64,000 nucleotides of DNA from Chitinophagaceae bacterium (GCA_014879565.1 JACSRW010000044.1:1-64000); one strand, 5' to 3'; counted from the stretch's first letter, positions 26,338-36,235 are shown. Notes: generated by a model not told the origin, from the sequence alone. Translations and numbers: made by a program.

Positions 26338-28425
26338 ATGAAGCATTTGCCTGTACTCCTTATCCTGGTACTGCTGCAGCAAAGAGGCAGCGCCCAATTG
26401 TCAGCCTTTCCGCAAAAAACCCTTGTGGTAAAGCGGATGATTGAACTCAATCACCTGGCTCCGCGCCCGGTGGATGACCGGTTCTCTGCTGATTTTTTTA
26501 AAAGCCTGCTCAACCGGACGGATGAACGGCGCCTGCTTTTTACCGAACCGGAATTCCGGCAACTCAAAAACTGGGAGCTTACACTGGATGAGGAGCTGAA
26601 CGGGGTATCCTGGACATTTTTTGAACCATTTTCCGCCCTGTATAAAAAGGCGCTGAGCCGGGCAGACTCCCTGCTGCAAAAGATCGCGGCCAAACCGTTT
26701 GACTTCAGCCAGCATGAATCCGTAACCAGGGGCAAACGTGACAGTTTTCTCTTCGCTGCCGATCCGGCCGCACTCGCTGCCCGCTGGAACCGGTACCTCA
26801 AATACACCGCACTGGACAGGCTGTTTGATATCAGGCAGGCGGACAGTACCGGCAAAACATCCTTAAAAACAGTGATAGCCCGGTCGGAACCCGGCCTCAG
26901 GCAGCAGCTCCTTCACAGTGAAATCCGCCGGCTGAAAAGAATACAGCAGCATCCTTCCGGAGCGGAGGGTTACCTGCAGGAGCTTTTCCTGGAATCCATG
27001 GCCGCCGTCTTTGATCCCCATACCGGTTATTTTTCACCGCGGGAAAAAGAAGCTTTCCGGGAGGAATTGAGTTCGGAAGCCCTTTCCCTGGGATTGCAGC
27101 TGGATGAAAACAGCAAGGGGCAGGTAATGGTGGACAAACTGGTGCCCGGTGGTCCCGCCTGGAAATCGGGTGATCTGAACAAAGGAGATCTGTTGCTGAG
27201 TATTCACCGGGAAGGGAAGCAGGCGCTGGATATAACCGGCCTCAGCGCCGGAGAGGCCGAAGAAGAACTGGAAGCTGTGGCGAATGAAAAAGTGATGCTG
27301 AAAGTCCGGAAAGCAGACGGCACGGAAAAAACGGTATTGCTGCAAAAGGAAAAAATGGAGAACGAAGACAATGTGGTGAAGGGATTTGTATTGCAGGGAG
27401 AGAAAAAGATCGGGTATATCCTGCTGCCCGGATTTTATACGGAATGGGAGAAGGAGACCGGGTCCAGTTGTGCCAATGATGTGGCCAAGGAGATTGTAAA
27501 ACTGAAAAAGGAAAATATTGAGGGACTGATCCTGGATGTCCGGTATAATGGCGGTGGCTCTGTAGGAGAGGCGATGGAAATGACCGGCATTTTTGTGGAT
27601 GAAGGTCCGCTGACCGGGATTCAGACCCGGGAGCCCAAAATACTTTATCTCCGGGATCCCAACCGGGGTACTATTTATTCCGGTCCGCTGGTTTTACTGA
27701 TCAACGGGCAAAGCGCTTCGGCTTCCGAGATGCTGGCGGCGGCTTTGCAGGATTATAACCGGGCGGTGATTGTTGGCAGTGCCAGTTTTGGGAAAGCCAC
27801 CATGCAGCAGCTGTTACCTGCAGACACACTGGTAAAAAGAGTACCGGCCGGCAGTATCCGCGGCGATATGGTTAAAGTCACCACCGGTAAATTGTACCGG
27901 CTGAACGGGAGTTCTGCTCAAAAAACAGGTGTACAGCCGGATGTGGCGCTGCCCGATGCCTTTGACGGGATTGAATACCGGGAACAGTATTTGCCCCATG
28001 CCCTGAGCAGTGAGCCTGTTGCAAAAAACAATTATTATAAGCCGCTGGCCCCTCTTCCCCTGGCTGAACTGGCTTTGAAGAGCCGGGAAAGACTGAAAGC
28101 GGATCCGGGTTTTAAGGAAATCCAACAGGCAATTGCTGTGATGAAAGCCAGGAATGCCGGCCTGGTAACCATTCCGCTCCGGGCGGAGGATTTTGAAAAA
28201 TGGGCGTTACAGCAGGAGCAGGAACTGTCTTCACTGGAAAAACCCGGCGTTGTGCCGCAAAAGATTTTCACTGTAACCAATCACGGCGCTGAGCAGGTTC
28301 TGTTAACCAATAATGCCTATGCCCGTGAACAGAACCGGCAGTGGCTGGAAGACCTGGCGGAGGATATTTATATCCGCGAGGCCTTCCTGGTACTGAATGA
28401 CCTGATAACTTTACGCAAACAATAA
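26338..28425 (+). CDS. S41 family carboxy-terminal processing (tail-specific) protease
   Basis: 695 residues from MKHLPVLLILVLLQQRGSAQ (signal peptide). Order: an N-terminal Prc-type domain (about 30-210), a PDZ domain (about 245-335, VPGGPAWKSGDLNKGDLLLSI), then the S41 core. The catalytic dyad is visible as S461 in GQSASASEM and K486 in ASFGKAT, 25 residues apart as in Prc. It should cleave C-terminal tails of envelope proteins in the periplasm. The downstream secreted-protein gene begins 14 bp after the stop, so the two are probably co-transcribed. Confidence 0.92.
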   Translation: MKHLPVLLILVLLQQRGSAQLSAFPQKTLVVKRMIELNHLAPRPVDDRFSADFFKSLLNRTDERRLLFTEPEFRQLKNWELTLDEELNGVSWTFFEPFSALYKKALSRADSLLQKIAAKPFDFSQHESVTRGKRDSFLFAADPAALAARWNRYLKYTALDRLFDIRQADSTGKTSLKTVIARSEPGLRQQLLHSEIRRLKRIQQHPSGAEGYLQELFLESMAAVFDPHTGYFSPREKEAFREELSSEALSLGLQLDENSKGQVMVDKLVPGGPAWKSGDLNKGDLLLSIHREGKQALDITGLSAGEAEEELEAVANEKVMLKVRKADGTEKTVLLQKEKMENEDNVVKGFVLQGEKKIGYILLPGFYTEWEKETGSSCANDVAKEIVKLKKENIEGLILDVRYNGGGSVGEAMEMTGIFVDEGPLTGIQTREPKILYLRDPNRGTIYSGPLVLLINGQSASASEMLAAALQDYNRAVIVGSASFGKATMQQLLPADTLVKRVPAGSIRGDMVKVTTGKLYRLNGSSAQKTGVQPDVALPDAFDGIEYREQYLPHALSSEPVAKNNYYKPLAPLPLAELALKSRERLKADPGFKEIQQAIAVMKARNAGLVTIPLRAEDFEKWALQQEQELSSLEKPGVVPQKIFTVTNHGAEQVLLTNNAYAREQNRQWLEDLAEDIYIREAFLVLNDLITLRKQ

Positions 28426-28439
28426 ACAAACACCAGATC

Positions 28440-29480
28440 ATGAGAATTCATTTTCGTCTTTTTATTCTTTTTTCCTTTCTGCTGGTAACCGGACTGCGCG
28501 CGCAGTCGTTTGACACGCCGGTAGCTTATCTGGACTATATCGGCAAGGCCAATGAGCAGTTAACCCTGAAGTACATGGTGTATATCAGCAGTATGTCGCA
28601 CGGAAAGAGTGCCCGCAAGGTGGAAAAGCGCCGCCTGGAAGTGCTGGATGCCATTACTAATACCCGGATGAATATTATGGGGATGCCGCCTTATAAAGGT
28701 GACAAATCTTTCCGGGATACCACAGCTGCCTATCTGAAAATGCTGTACAGCGTGTTCAATGAAGATTATGGTAAGATTGTGAATATGGAAGAGATTGCCG
28801 AGCAGAGTTATGATGCCATGGAAGCGTATATGCTGGCCCAGGAGAAAGCGAATGAAAAGCTGGCGGAAGCTTCCCGCAAACAAAATGAGCAGCAGAAGAA
28901 GTTTGCGGAAAAAAATAATATTAAACTGCTGGAGGGCACGTCGGAGCTGGAGCTGAAGATGAAAATTGCCGGGGATGTGATGCATCATTACAATGAAGTG
29001 TACCTGGTTTTTTTCAAGGCCTACAAACAGGAGGCCTACCTGATGGAGGCCATTGGTAAAAAGAATGTAAACAGCATTGAGCAGAATCTGAATTCTCTCC
29101 AAAATTTTTCCGAAGACGGGCTTGAAAAACTGAAGACGCTGAAGGGGTTCAGCGGGGATGCTTCCCTGATCAGCGCCTGCCGGAATATGCTGAATTTTTA
29201 TAAGGAAGAGGTAAAGAAGAGTTCGGTGATTACTGACTTTTTACTGAAGGAGGAGAATTTTAATAAAATAAAAAAGAAGTTTGATACCAAACCGGCGGGC
29301 AGTCGCACCCAGCAGGATGTGGATGAGTTTAATAAGGCGGTGAATGAGATCAATGCCGGGGTGAATGCTTTTAATAATACCAATAATGAATTAAATAAGA
29401 AAAGGAACCAGGCGCTCGACGGCTGGAACAATGCGGTAAAGCGTTTTATGGACAGTTATGTGCCGGAGCAGCGGAAATAG
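28440..29480 (+). CDS. secreted helical protein, possibly LIC11966-type surface protein
   Basis: 346 residues with a signal peptide (MRIHFRLFILFSFLLVTGLRAQ). The mature protein is nearly all helix and rich in Lys, Glu, Asn and Gln; a coiled-coil stretch (EKLAEASRKQNEQQKKFAEK) lies near residue 145. The general look fits the loosely defined LIC11966 surface-protein family in Bacteroidota, but the assignment is from memory and tentative. It follows the S41 protease at 14 bp and could be its substrate or adaptor. Confidence 0.7.
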   Translation: MRIHFRLFILFSFLLVTGLRAQSFDTPVAYLDYIGKANEQLTLKYMVYISSMSHGKSARKVEKRRLEVLDAITNTRMNIMGMPPYKGDKSFRDTTAAYLKMLYSVFNEDYGKIVNMEEIAEQSYDAMEAYMLAQEKANEKLAEASRKQNEQQKKFAEKNNIKLLEGTSELELKMKIAGDVMHHYNEVYLVFFKAYKQEAYLMEAIGKKNVNSIEQNLNSLQNFSEDGLEKLKTLKGFSGDASLISACRNMLNFYKEEVKKSSVITDFLLKEENFNKIKKKFDTKPAGSRTQQDVDEFNKAVNEINAGVNAFNNTNNELNKKRNQALDGWNNAVKRFMDSYVPEQRK

Positions 29481-29559
29481 TTAAACGGGAAGTTAACCTG
29501 TAAGCTACCCCGAAAGTTGACCATTTTATACCAGAAAAAAATCATCCCGTCAAAAGAAA

Positions 29560-30363
29560 TTAATTCATCCGGATAACCCGGCGCATGCCGCCGTTGTTTT
29601 TATTCATCTCCTCCAGCATTTTGTCCCTTTCTTTCCGGAATTCTTCCTGGGTGTATTTTTTCTTGCCCTCCGGCGCTTTCAGCACACTGAGATCAGCCGA
29701 TTCACTGAGAGAAGTGGCTTTATATACCTGGTCGCCATTGCGCACATCGAGCTCCAGTATCAGACCCGGTAATTGCCCCTGAAATTCTGAAGGACCGGCT
29801 GAAACCGGGATATCCGTGGCAAACCAGGCGACTATCCTGGCCGTATCATCCACCTCCTTTCTTTCCATTTTACCATTGTCCATATTCATAGTCATTCTTT
29901 TGCTGATACGCACCGCTTCAGCCCGCATACAGGGATGATTCAGGATGGTCTTTGACTCGCCGGTCATTTTCCATTTCAGGCTGCTGAGACTGTCTTCAAT
30001 TATAAAGGTCTTGTCAAACATTTCTCTTTTTTCCACGCGTCTGCTTTTTTCAAAATCACAAAACAACACATCATTGCTGCCAGCCACCACCATCCGTATC
30101 TGCATGCCTTCCCCGCCAAACGAAGGGCCTTCGTCCGCATCCTCCTGCTCACCCTGTTTCCAGAGCGACTGGTTATTGCCAAAAACCAGCTCATATTTAT
30201 CCGTGCGGCTGCTCGGCATCTGCTGCTCCATACCGCCGGGCATCCCGGCAAAACTGAACTGAAGCTTTACGGTGCGGTCATAACTTACTTTACCCTGCGG
30301 GAACTGGGCAAAAAGGGAAAGACTGAGCAAAATAAAGCCGCCGGCCAAAAACAGTTTTCTCAT
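29560..30363 (-). CDS. GLPGLI family protein
   Basis: 267 residues with a signal peptide (MRKLFLAGGFILLSLSLFAQ). The name-giving motif appears as QLPGLILELDVRNGD at about residues 200-214. A conserved earlier part (YELVFGNNQSLW) and a basic C-terminus (KNNGGMRRVIRMN) are typical. GLPGLI proteins are periplasmic, Bacteroidota-specific and usually found near outer-membrane barrel or transporter genes, as here; their function is unknown. It is divergent from the histidine kinase gene, so the two share a 112-bp promoter region. Confidence 0.88.
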   Translation of the reverse strand: MRKLFLAGGFILLSLSLFAQFPQGKVSYDRTVKLQFSFAGMPGGMEQQMPSSRTDKYELVFGNNQSLWKQGEQEDADEGPSFGGEGMQIRMVVAGSNDVLFCDFEKSRRVEKREMFDKTFIIEDSLSSLKWKMTGESKTILNHPCMRAEAVRISKRMTMNMDNGKMERKEVDDTARIVAWFATDIPVSAGPSEFQGQLPGLILELDVRNGDQVYKATSLSESADLSVLKAPEGKKKYTQEEFRKERDKMLEEMNKNNGGMRRVIRMN

Positions 30364-30475
30364 ACTTGATTATTTCTGTCAAAACTAAAACAGTCACGGT
30401 TAATCCATCTTTATATCAGGTTAATAAAGGTTAAAAGGGATTTTCTCCCTCTCCCGATTACCTACCTTTATACCG

Positions 30476-31960
30476 GTGAAAAAATTAACCCGTCTTCCCC
30501 TCCCCCTGCTGATGCTGCTCTCCGTTATCGGGCTGGCGGCTTTCCAGTATCACTGGCTGCGGCAGAGCTATACGCGCGAGGAAAAAAATCTCCGGTTCAG
30601 CACCGAAGGACTTTTCCGGGAAACGATCATGAAATTACAGGGAGCCAAACTGAAACTCAACTGGCCGGAAGAAGACAGCGCCCGGAACGGTGCCGTACGG
30701 GTAATAATGAGCAATGACCGCAGGAAACACCTGGAGTTCAGACCGGGCCGGGAGGAAATGATTTCTTCCATCAATATTATCCGCGACAAACTGGCGGACT
30801 CGCTGAAAAAAAACGGACCGGAAAAAAAAGCCATGCTGATCGCCATGCAAACAGCCAGATCCATGCGGGTGGATCGGGATTCGCTGCGCCTGGAAATGGA
30901 CATGGAAGCCCCGCCCGGACCACCCGGCGGACAAATGTTCAATTTCATCTACGGAGTAGATTCCCTGCAGGATAGTATCCGGATAACAGAAATTGATTCG
31001 GCTTTTTCCCTGGCTTTACAAAAGCAAAAACTGGTGGTTCCCTTTACCATCACCCGGTCGGATAAAAAATCAGCGAACAGCGGCTGGTCCTCCGTTACCA
31101 TCGGTCTGCTGCACCCGGTTACTTATTCCGTACAGACCGGAAATGTTTTTCCCTACCTGATACGACGGATCGCCCAACCCATTCTGTATTCTGTTTTATT
31201 GCTGCTGATCACCATCCTGGCATTCTGGCTGCTTTACCGCAATCTGCAGAAACAGCGCCGGCTGGCTGAACTCAAAAATGAATTTATCAGCAATATCACC
31301 CATGAACTGAAAACCCCGATCGCTACCGTAGGTGTGGCGATTGAAGCGCTGAAGAATTTCAATGCCCTGGATGATCCGGCCCGCACCAGGGAGTACCTGG
31401 ATATTTCCCAGAATGAACTGCACCGCCTGGGTTTGCTGGTGGATAAGGTACTCAAGCTTTCTATGTTCGAAAAGCAGGAGATTGAACTGCAGTATGAACA
31501 GTTTGATTTGCGTGATCTGGTGAAAGAAGTGACGGAGTCGCTTAAACTGCAACTTGAAAAATTCCGGGTAGAACTGGATATACAGGAGCAGGGTGATACC
31601 GTACTGGAAGGAGACCGGCTCCACCTGCTGAGCCTTGTATTCAACCTGCTGGATAATGCCCTGAAATACCGCGGAGGACAGGAGCCCCGGATTACGGTGC
31701 GGCTTCGCGGAAACAATACCGGGGTGGAACTGATTGTTGAAGACAACGGGATCGGGATACCCCCGGCTTACCAGGAAAAAGTGTTTGAAAAATTTTTCCG
31801 CGTGCCGCACGGGGAAACACATAATGCCAGGGGCTATGGACTGGGACTGAGTTATGTGGCGCAGGTGGTCCGGAAACACCAGGGCACCATCCGGCTGGAA
31901 GCTGAAGAGGGCCGGGGTACCCGGTTCTTTATCACATTACCCAAAACAAAACCAGTATGA
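30476..31960 (+). CDS. two-component sensor histidine kinase
   Basis: 494 residues with a GTG start. TM1 is at about 8-25, a periplasmic sensor of about 200 residues follows, and TM2 is at 233-254 (YSVLLLLITILAFWLLY). HisKA contains the phospho-acceptor H276 (SNITHELKTPIA). The ATPase domain has N394 (NLLDNALKYR), VEDNGIGIP (421-429), FEKFFRV and GYGLGLSYV. It overlaps the response regulator by 4 bp. The sensor has a Pro/Gly loop (EAPPGPPGGQ) and no recognised ligand domain. TACCTTTA at 30463 lies only 5 nt before the GTG, so the message may be nearly leaderless. Confidence 0.93.
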   Translation: MKKLTRLPLPLLMLLSVIGLAAFQYHWLRQSYTREEKNLRFSTEGLFRETIMKLQGAKLKLNWPEEDSARNGAVRVIMSNDRRKHLEFRPGREEMISSINIIRDKLADSLKKNGPEKKAMLIAMQTARSMRVDRDSLRLEMDMEAPPGPPGGQMFNFIYGVDSLQDSIRITEIDSAFSLALQKQKLVVPFTITRSDKKSANSGWSSVTIGLLHPVTYSVQTGNVFPYLIRRIAQPILYSVLLLLITILAFWLLYRNLQKQRRLAELKNEFISNITHELKTPIATVGVAIEALKNFNALDDPARTREYLDISQNELHRLGLLVDKVLKLSMFEKQEIELQYEQFDLRDLVKEVTESLKLQLEKFRVELDIQEQGDTVLEGDRLHLLSLVFNLLDNALKYRGGQEPRITVRLRGNNTGVELIVEDNGIGIPPAYQEKVFEKFFRVPHGETHNARGYGLGLSYVAQVVRKHQGTIRLEAEEGRGTRFFITLPKTKPV

Positions 31961-32646
31961 GCGCTGTAAAAATCCTGTATGCGGAGGATGAGCTTTTCCT
32001 GGGCAAAATAGTCAGGGAAAGCCTGGAAAGCCGCGGGTTTGATGTGTTCATGGAAGAAGACGGAGCCAACGTGACCGCCCTTTTCAAAAAAACAAAACCG
32101 GATATCTGTGTGCTGGATATTATGCTGCCCAATAAAGACGGCTTTACTATTGCCGATGAAATCCGCCGCCTGGATGAAGACGTGCCGATTATTTTTCTCA
32201 CCGCCAAAACACAGACAGAGGATGTGGTAAAAGGATTCAGTATCGGGGGGAATGATTATATCCGCAAACCGTTCAGCCTGGAAGAACTGATCGTACGTAT
32301 TCAGCACCTGTTGCGTCACAAACAGGAACCTGTCCCGAAAATCCAGGGCGGCACGGTGACTATGGGATCCTTTAGCTTTCAGCTTAACCGCCAGCTGCTG
32401 GTTTCCGGTAAAACCGAAAGAAAACTCTCCTTCCGCGAAAGCGAATTGCTGAAACTGCTGTATGAACACCGCGACCAGATTATTGACCGCCGCGATATCC
32501 TGAACCTGCTCTGGGGCAACGACTCCTTCTTCAACAGCCGCAACCTCGATGTTTATATCACCAAACTCCGGGGCTACCTCAAAGAAGATTCTTCGCTGGA
32601 GATTATTACAATTAAGGGAGTGGGGTATAGGTTTGTTGTGAATTAA
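31957..32646 (+). CDS. OmpR-family response regulator
   Basis: 229 residues. The receiver domain has the acidic pair E10/D11, phospho-acceptor D54 (CVLDIMLPNKDG), T82 and K104 (YIRKPF). The C-terminal OmpR/PhoB winged helix (about 135-229) ends in TIKGVGYRFV. The 4-bp overlap with the kinase makes it the cognate partner. Its target genes are not evident. Downstream is a long inverted repeat that may end the operon. Confidence 0.95.
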   Translation: MSAVKILYAEDELFLGKIVRESLESRGFDVFMEEDGANVTALFKKTKPDICVLDIMLPNKDGFTIADEIRRLDEDVPIIFLTAKTQTEDVVKGFSIGGNDYIRKPFSLEELIVRIQHLLRHKQEPVPKIQGGTVTMGSFSFQLNRQLLVSGKTERKLSFRESELLKLLYEHRDQIIDRRDILNLLWGNDSFFNSRNLDVYITKLRGYLKEDSSLEIITIKGVGYRFVVN

Positions 32647-32755
32647 GAACCAAGAACCAAGAGACAAGAACCAAGATCCAATACCTCCTTTTCATAAGAA
32701 TCGCCCGCATGATAATTGGTTCTTGGATCTTCGGTTCTTTGGTTCTTGGTTCTTG
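32646..32755. repeat. stuttered inverted repeat (AAGAACC family), possible terminator
   Basis: The left arm (32646-32682) repeats CAAGAACC several times. The right arm (32715-32755) repeats GGTTCTTG. They are near reverse complements over about 37 bp around a 32-nt loop. It fills the gap between the response regulator and nagA and would form a long RNA hairpin. Confidence 0.8.
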
Positions 32756-32783
32756 CTCCTCTATACATTATCTTCCGCCCTGA

Positions 32784-33884
32784 ATGCATTCACTCAGGGC
32801 CATAGGGGCGGGACGGATTTTTACCGGTGAAAACTGGCTGGACAATCATGCCGTTCTGATTCGGGGGGAGGTTGTTGAAGACCTGCTGCCGGCTGCCACT
32901 TTACCCGAAGGTATTCCGGTTGAACAATACCCCGATGCCTGGCTGGTACCCGCCTTTATAGATCTGCAGATTTACGGGGCCTATGGCAAACTGCTGGCGG
33001 TTTACCCGGAAGCGGATTCCCTGTATAAGCTGAATGCCTATTGCCGGTCCGGCGGTGCCGCCCTTTGTATGCCCACGGTGGCCACCAACACAGCAGACGT
33101 TTTTTTGCAGAGTATTGATGCTATCCGTGATTACTGGCAACGGGGCGGAGAAGGGGTCATGGGCTTGCATGTGGAAGGTCCCTGGCTGCACCCGCTCCGC
33201 AGAGGGGCGCATATAGAATCGCTTATTCATTCACCCACGGAGAAAGAGGTAAGGAAGCTGCTGGATTATGGCCGGGATGTTATCCGCATAATTACCCTCG
33301 CTCCTGAAATGGTCTCTCCGGCTATCATTGATCTGATTCTGTCCCGGGGTATTCTGATCTCCGCCGGGCACAGCAATGCCAGTTATACGGAAGCGCTGGC
33401 GGGTTTTGACCGGGGCATCAGGGCGGTTACCCATTTATACAATGCCATGAGTCCGCTGCAGCACCGGGCGCCCGGACTCGTCGGGGCCGCCTTCCTGGAT
33501 CAGCGGGTGATGGCCAGTATTATTCCCGACGGGTACCATGTGGATTATGCGGCGATCCGTATTGCCAAACAGATGATGAGGGACCGGCTCTTTGTGATCA
33601 CCGATGCGGTTACGGAAACAACTGAAGGCGCTTATCCGCACCAGTCAGCCGGAGATAAGTATGAGGCATCGGGTATTCTCAGCGGTTCGGCCCTTACCAT
33701 GCTGCAGGCCGCCAAAAACCTGGTGCAGTATGCGGATGTGGAAGCCGGGGAAGCATTTCGCATGTGCAGTTTGTATCCGGCCCGGCTCCTGCGGCTGGAC
33801 AAGGAATTTGGAAAAATTGAAAAGGGCTATAAAAACAACATGCTGCTGCTGAATCAGCAACTGGAACTAATCAAATGGGTATGA
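32784..33884 (+). CDS. nagA: N-acetylglucosamine-6-phosphate deacetylase
   Basis: 366 residues. Metal ligands are in place: E132 (LHVEGPW), H197 (SAGHSNA), H218 (THLYNAM), with catalytic D275 (VITDAV) and substrate His in DGYHVD. The N-terminal HxH of the amidohydrolase superfamily is replaced by Q62-x-Y64 (DLQIYGAYG), as in E. coli NagA (Q59/N61), pointing to a single-metal enzyme. It removes acetate from GlcNAc-6-P during amino-sugar or peptidoglycan recycling. It overlaps the next gene by 4 bp (ATGA); nagB is not nearby. Confidence 0.93.
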   Translation: MHSLRAIGAGRIFTGENWLDNHAVLIRGEVVEDLLPAATLPEGIPVEQYPDAWLVPAFIDLQIYGAYGKLLAVYPEADSLYKLNAYCRSGGAALCMPTVATNTADVFLQSIDAIRDYWQRGGEGVMGLHVEGPWLHPLRRGAHIESLIHSPTEKEVRKLLDYGRDVIRIITLAPEMVSPAIIDLILSRGILISAGHSNASYTEALAGFDRGIRAVTHLYNAMSPLQHRAPGLVGAAFLDQRVMASIIPDGYHVDYAAIRIAKQMMRDRLFVITDAVTETTEGAYPHQSAGDKYEASGILSGSALTMLQAAKNLVQYADVEAGEAFRMCSLYPARLLRLDKEFGKIEKGYKNNMLLLNQQLELIKWV

Positions 33885-35083
33885 GAAAAACGTTTTGTGT
33901 TTTTGCCGGGATGATGATCGCTGTTCTTTTTTTGAGTAACAGGTCCGGGGCACAGGAATTCAGGGGACAGTATTCGCCTGCTTTAAAGAATTCTTATTTC
34001 GGGGTAAATATCGGGTATATCAATTATCCTTTTTCATCCCGGCAATTGCTGCCCGGTAATACGGTGGGTTCGGTAAAAGTGCCGCATACCGCGGTGCGCT
34101 TTGTGTTACTGGGCCATGAGTTCAATAAATACCTTTCCGCCCAGATCACCTACATGCGACCGGTTAAATGGGTGGAGTACCGCGATGTAAATAATACGGG
34201 CAAAACCCTGACCGTCTGGATGAATGTAGCGGGACTTACGATGGCGGGCAAGTTGCCGCTGAGCCCCAAACTCTATCTGTCGTGTGAAGCGGGTCTGGCC
34301 CTGATCATGCGAAGGGGTTTTAAAGAAAACAATCAGGAGATTGTTACCAATGCTTCTTATGGCACCGGACAGTTTGGCGCCAGTCTGCAATACCAGCTTA
34401 ATCCCAAGTGGCGGCTCCAGGCAGGAAAGGTGTATTCTCCGGCCAATGAAAAAGTAAAACAACCCCATACGGTGTTTCATTCCGCCGGCTTTCATTACTC
34501 GCTTCGGGAGCTTTCAAAAGAAAGAGTGGAAGCCGTAAAGGCCGCGGGCTATCATTTTCCCAAACAGACCGTATCCGCCGCCTGGTCAACCAATGTGCTG
34601 GATTACGGATTTAATAAGTTTGTATCACAGGGGGTGGTTCCCATTTTCTGGGGCGGGGAAGTGCGGGTACGCCGGGCCCTGAGTCTGCGTTATGAAAGGA
34701 ATCTCTTTCACAGCAAGAAGGTTTTCTCGCTGGACTGGGGCCTGCAGGCGGGATTCTGGAAAACAGACCGGGACGGGACTAATTTCTTTACGCTCAGCGC
34801 CTATCCCCTGCTTCGTTTTCATACCATCCGTTCCAAAAAGACTGATTTCTACCTGGAATATTCCGTGGCCGGTCCCTCTTTTATTTCCAAACCCAAAATG
34901 GACGGACTGCATACGGGCGAAAAATTCACTTTTCTTGACCAGATGGGGGCCGGTATTTTCACCGGTAAAAACAAGAGCCTGAATGCCGGTATCCGGATTG
35001 CGCATTTTTCCAATGGGAACCTTTTTCCCAATAATGACGGGGTGATGGTACCGCTGACCTTCAGCCTGGGCTACTCGTTCTGA
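33881..35083 (+). CDS. acyloxyacyl hydrolase / lipid A deacylase PagL-related outer-membrane protein
   Basis: 400 residues from MRKTFCVFAGMMIAVLFLSN (signal peptide); an ATG two codons earlier is possible, but 33881 gives the usual ATGA overlap with nagA. The C-terminal part matches PagL: RIAHFSNGNLFPNNDG contains the catalytic His-Ser pair (H-F-S-N) before the last beta strands. PagL removes a 3-O-acyl chain from lipid A in the outer membrane. The protein is about twice the size of classical PagL, with extra N-terminal beta strands, as in other Bacteroidota versions. Confidence 0.8.
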   Translation: MRKTFCVFAGMMIAVLFLSNRSGAQEFRGQYSPALKNSYFGVNIGYINYPFSSRQLLPGNTVGSVKVPHTAVRFVLLGHEFNKYLSAQITYMRPVKWVEYRDVNNTGKTLTVWMNVAGLTMAGKLPLSPKLYLSCEAGLALIMRRGFKENNQEIVTNASYGTGQFGASLQYQLNPKWRLQAGKVYSPANEKVKQPHTVFHSAGFHYSLRELSKERVEAVKAAGYHFPKQTVSAAWSTNVLDYGFNKFVSQGVVPIFWGGEVRVRRALSLRYERNLFHSKKVFSLDWGLQAGFWKTDRDGTNFFTLSAYPLLRFHTIRSKKTDFYLEYSVAGPSFISKPKMDGLHTGEKFTFLDQMGAGIFTGKNKSLNAGIRIAHFSNGNLFPNNDGVMVPLTFSLGYSF

Positions 35084-35173
35084 AAGATCCGGACTGTTTA
35101 AGAAATACTTTCGTACCTTTTAAGGGCGAAGATACCTGTGTTACCGGCTAACCATTAAACAGCAACCAACGTT

Positions 35174-36184
35174 ATGAACAAGCTGCTTGCCCTGGCAGGT
35201 GTATGCACCTGCGTGTTCCTGGCCGTCTGGTCTTCCTCCTGTAACAATTCTTCCGAAGAAAAAGAAAAAGCCCGTGCCGATTCCATTGCCCTGGTGGTGG
35301 AAAGGGGCCGTTACCTGGCCAATCATGTGGCCGCCTGTATCCATTGTCACAGTGAACGGGATTTCAGCAAATTCTCCGGTCCGGTGAAACCCGGTACCGA
35401 AGGTGGTGGCGGTCTCCGTTTTTCTTCCGAAGAAGCATCCATCATTCCCGGAGAGATGTATTCATCTAATATTACTCCCGATTCGGCTACCGGCATTGGC
35501 AGCTGGACGGATGCAGAAATTCTGCGCGCCATTACACAGGGGATCAACAAAAAGGGGGATACCTTATTTCCGCTGATGCCCTATGCCAGTTTTAATAAAA
35601 TGGCGAAAGAAGATTTGCTCAGTATTATTGCTTACCTGCGTACCTTAAAACCCATTTCCAAAAAAGTTCCGGCCCGCCGTTTGCCCTTCCCGGTATCGGT
35701 AGCTTATCCGGGCCCTGCCTTGCAGGCTTCAGTGGATCAGAATCTGCGGCCGGCGGAAACAGATACAATCCGGTATGGTCAGTATCTGGTCACCATGGCC
35801 AATTGTGTTCCCTGTCATACCCCCTTTGATAAAGGGAAGCCGGATATGACGCGGATGTTTGCCGGCGGAAATGTCTTTACGCACCCCGGTTTCCAGGTGG
35901 CTTCGTCCAATATTACCCCCGACAGTACGGGGATTGGTAAATGGGATGAAGGAAGATTCCTCAATAAGTTTATGATCTACCGGGATTCTGCCCAGGTAAA
36001 TGTCAGTGCCGGCCGGCAGAATACAGTAATGCCGCTCTCGGATTATGCGGGGATGAAGGACAGCGACCTGAAAGCGATTTATTATTATCTGCGTTCTGTA
36101 AAGCCGGTGAACAATGCCGTTGACAAGTATCCCGCAGAAAAAACGAAGCAGTGGAATATGGGCGCGTTTAAAGTAGTTAAATAG
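35174..36184 (+). CDS. di-haem c-type cytochrome lipoprotein
   Basis: 336 residues. A lipoprotein-like signal ends in LAVWSSSC (Cys about residue 23). Two haem sites are present: C55-x2-C58-H59 (CIHCH) and C211-x2-C214-H215 (CVPCH). Each is followed by a SSNITPDS segment and a Met-containing loop (PLMPYASF, NTVMPLSDY) that can supply the second ligand. It resembles cytochrome subunits of membrane-bound dehydrogenases, but no dehydrogenase gene is adjacent. TACTTTCG at 35106 could be part of its promoter; a terminator follows. Confidence 0.88.
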   Translation: MNKLLALAGVCTCVFLAVWSSSCNNSSEEKEKARADSIALVVERGRYLANHVAACIHCHSERDFSKFSGPVKPGTEGGGGLRFSSEEASIIPGEMYSSNITPDSATGIGSWTDAEILRAITQGINKKGDTLFPLMPYASFNKMAKEDLLSIIAYLRTLKPISKKVPARRLPFPVSVAYPGPALQASVDQNLRPAETDTIRYGQYLVTMANCVPCHTPFDKGKPDMTRMFAGGNVFTHPGFQVASSNITPDSTGIGKWDEGRFLNKFMIYRDSAQVNVSAGRQNTVMPLSDYAGMKDSDLKAIYYYLRSVKPVNNAVDKYPAEKTKQWNMGAFKVVK

Positions 36185-36201
36185 GAAACCCTGTTTCCCG
36201 G

Positions 36202-36235
36202 AAATGCCTGCCGGTTTTATCCGTTGCAGGCATTT
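36202..36235 (+). terminator. intrinsic terminator after the cytochrome gene
   Basis: 10-bp perfect stem AAATGCCTGC / GCAGGCATTT with a 14-nt loop, followed by T-rich sequence (TTTTAT). It lies 18 bp after the stop codon. Confidence 0.8.
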
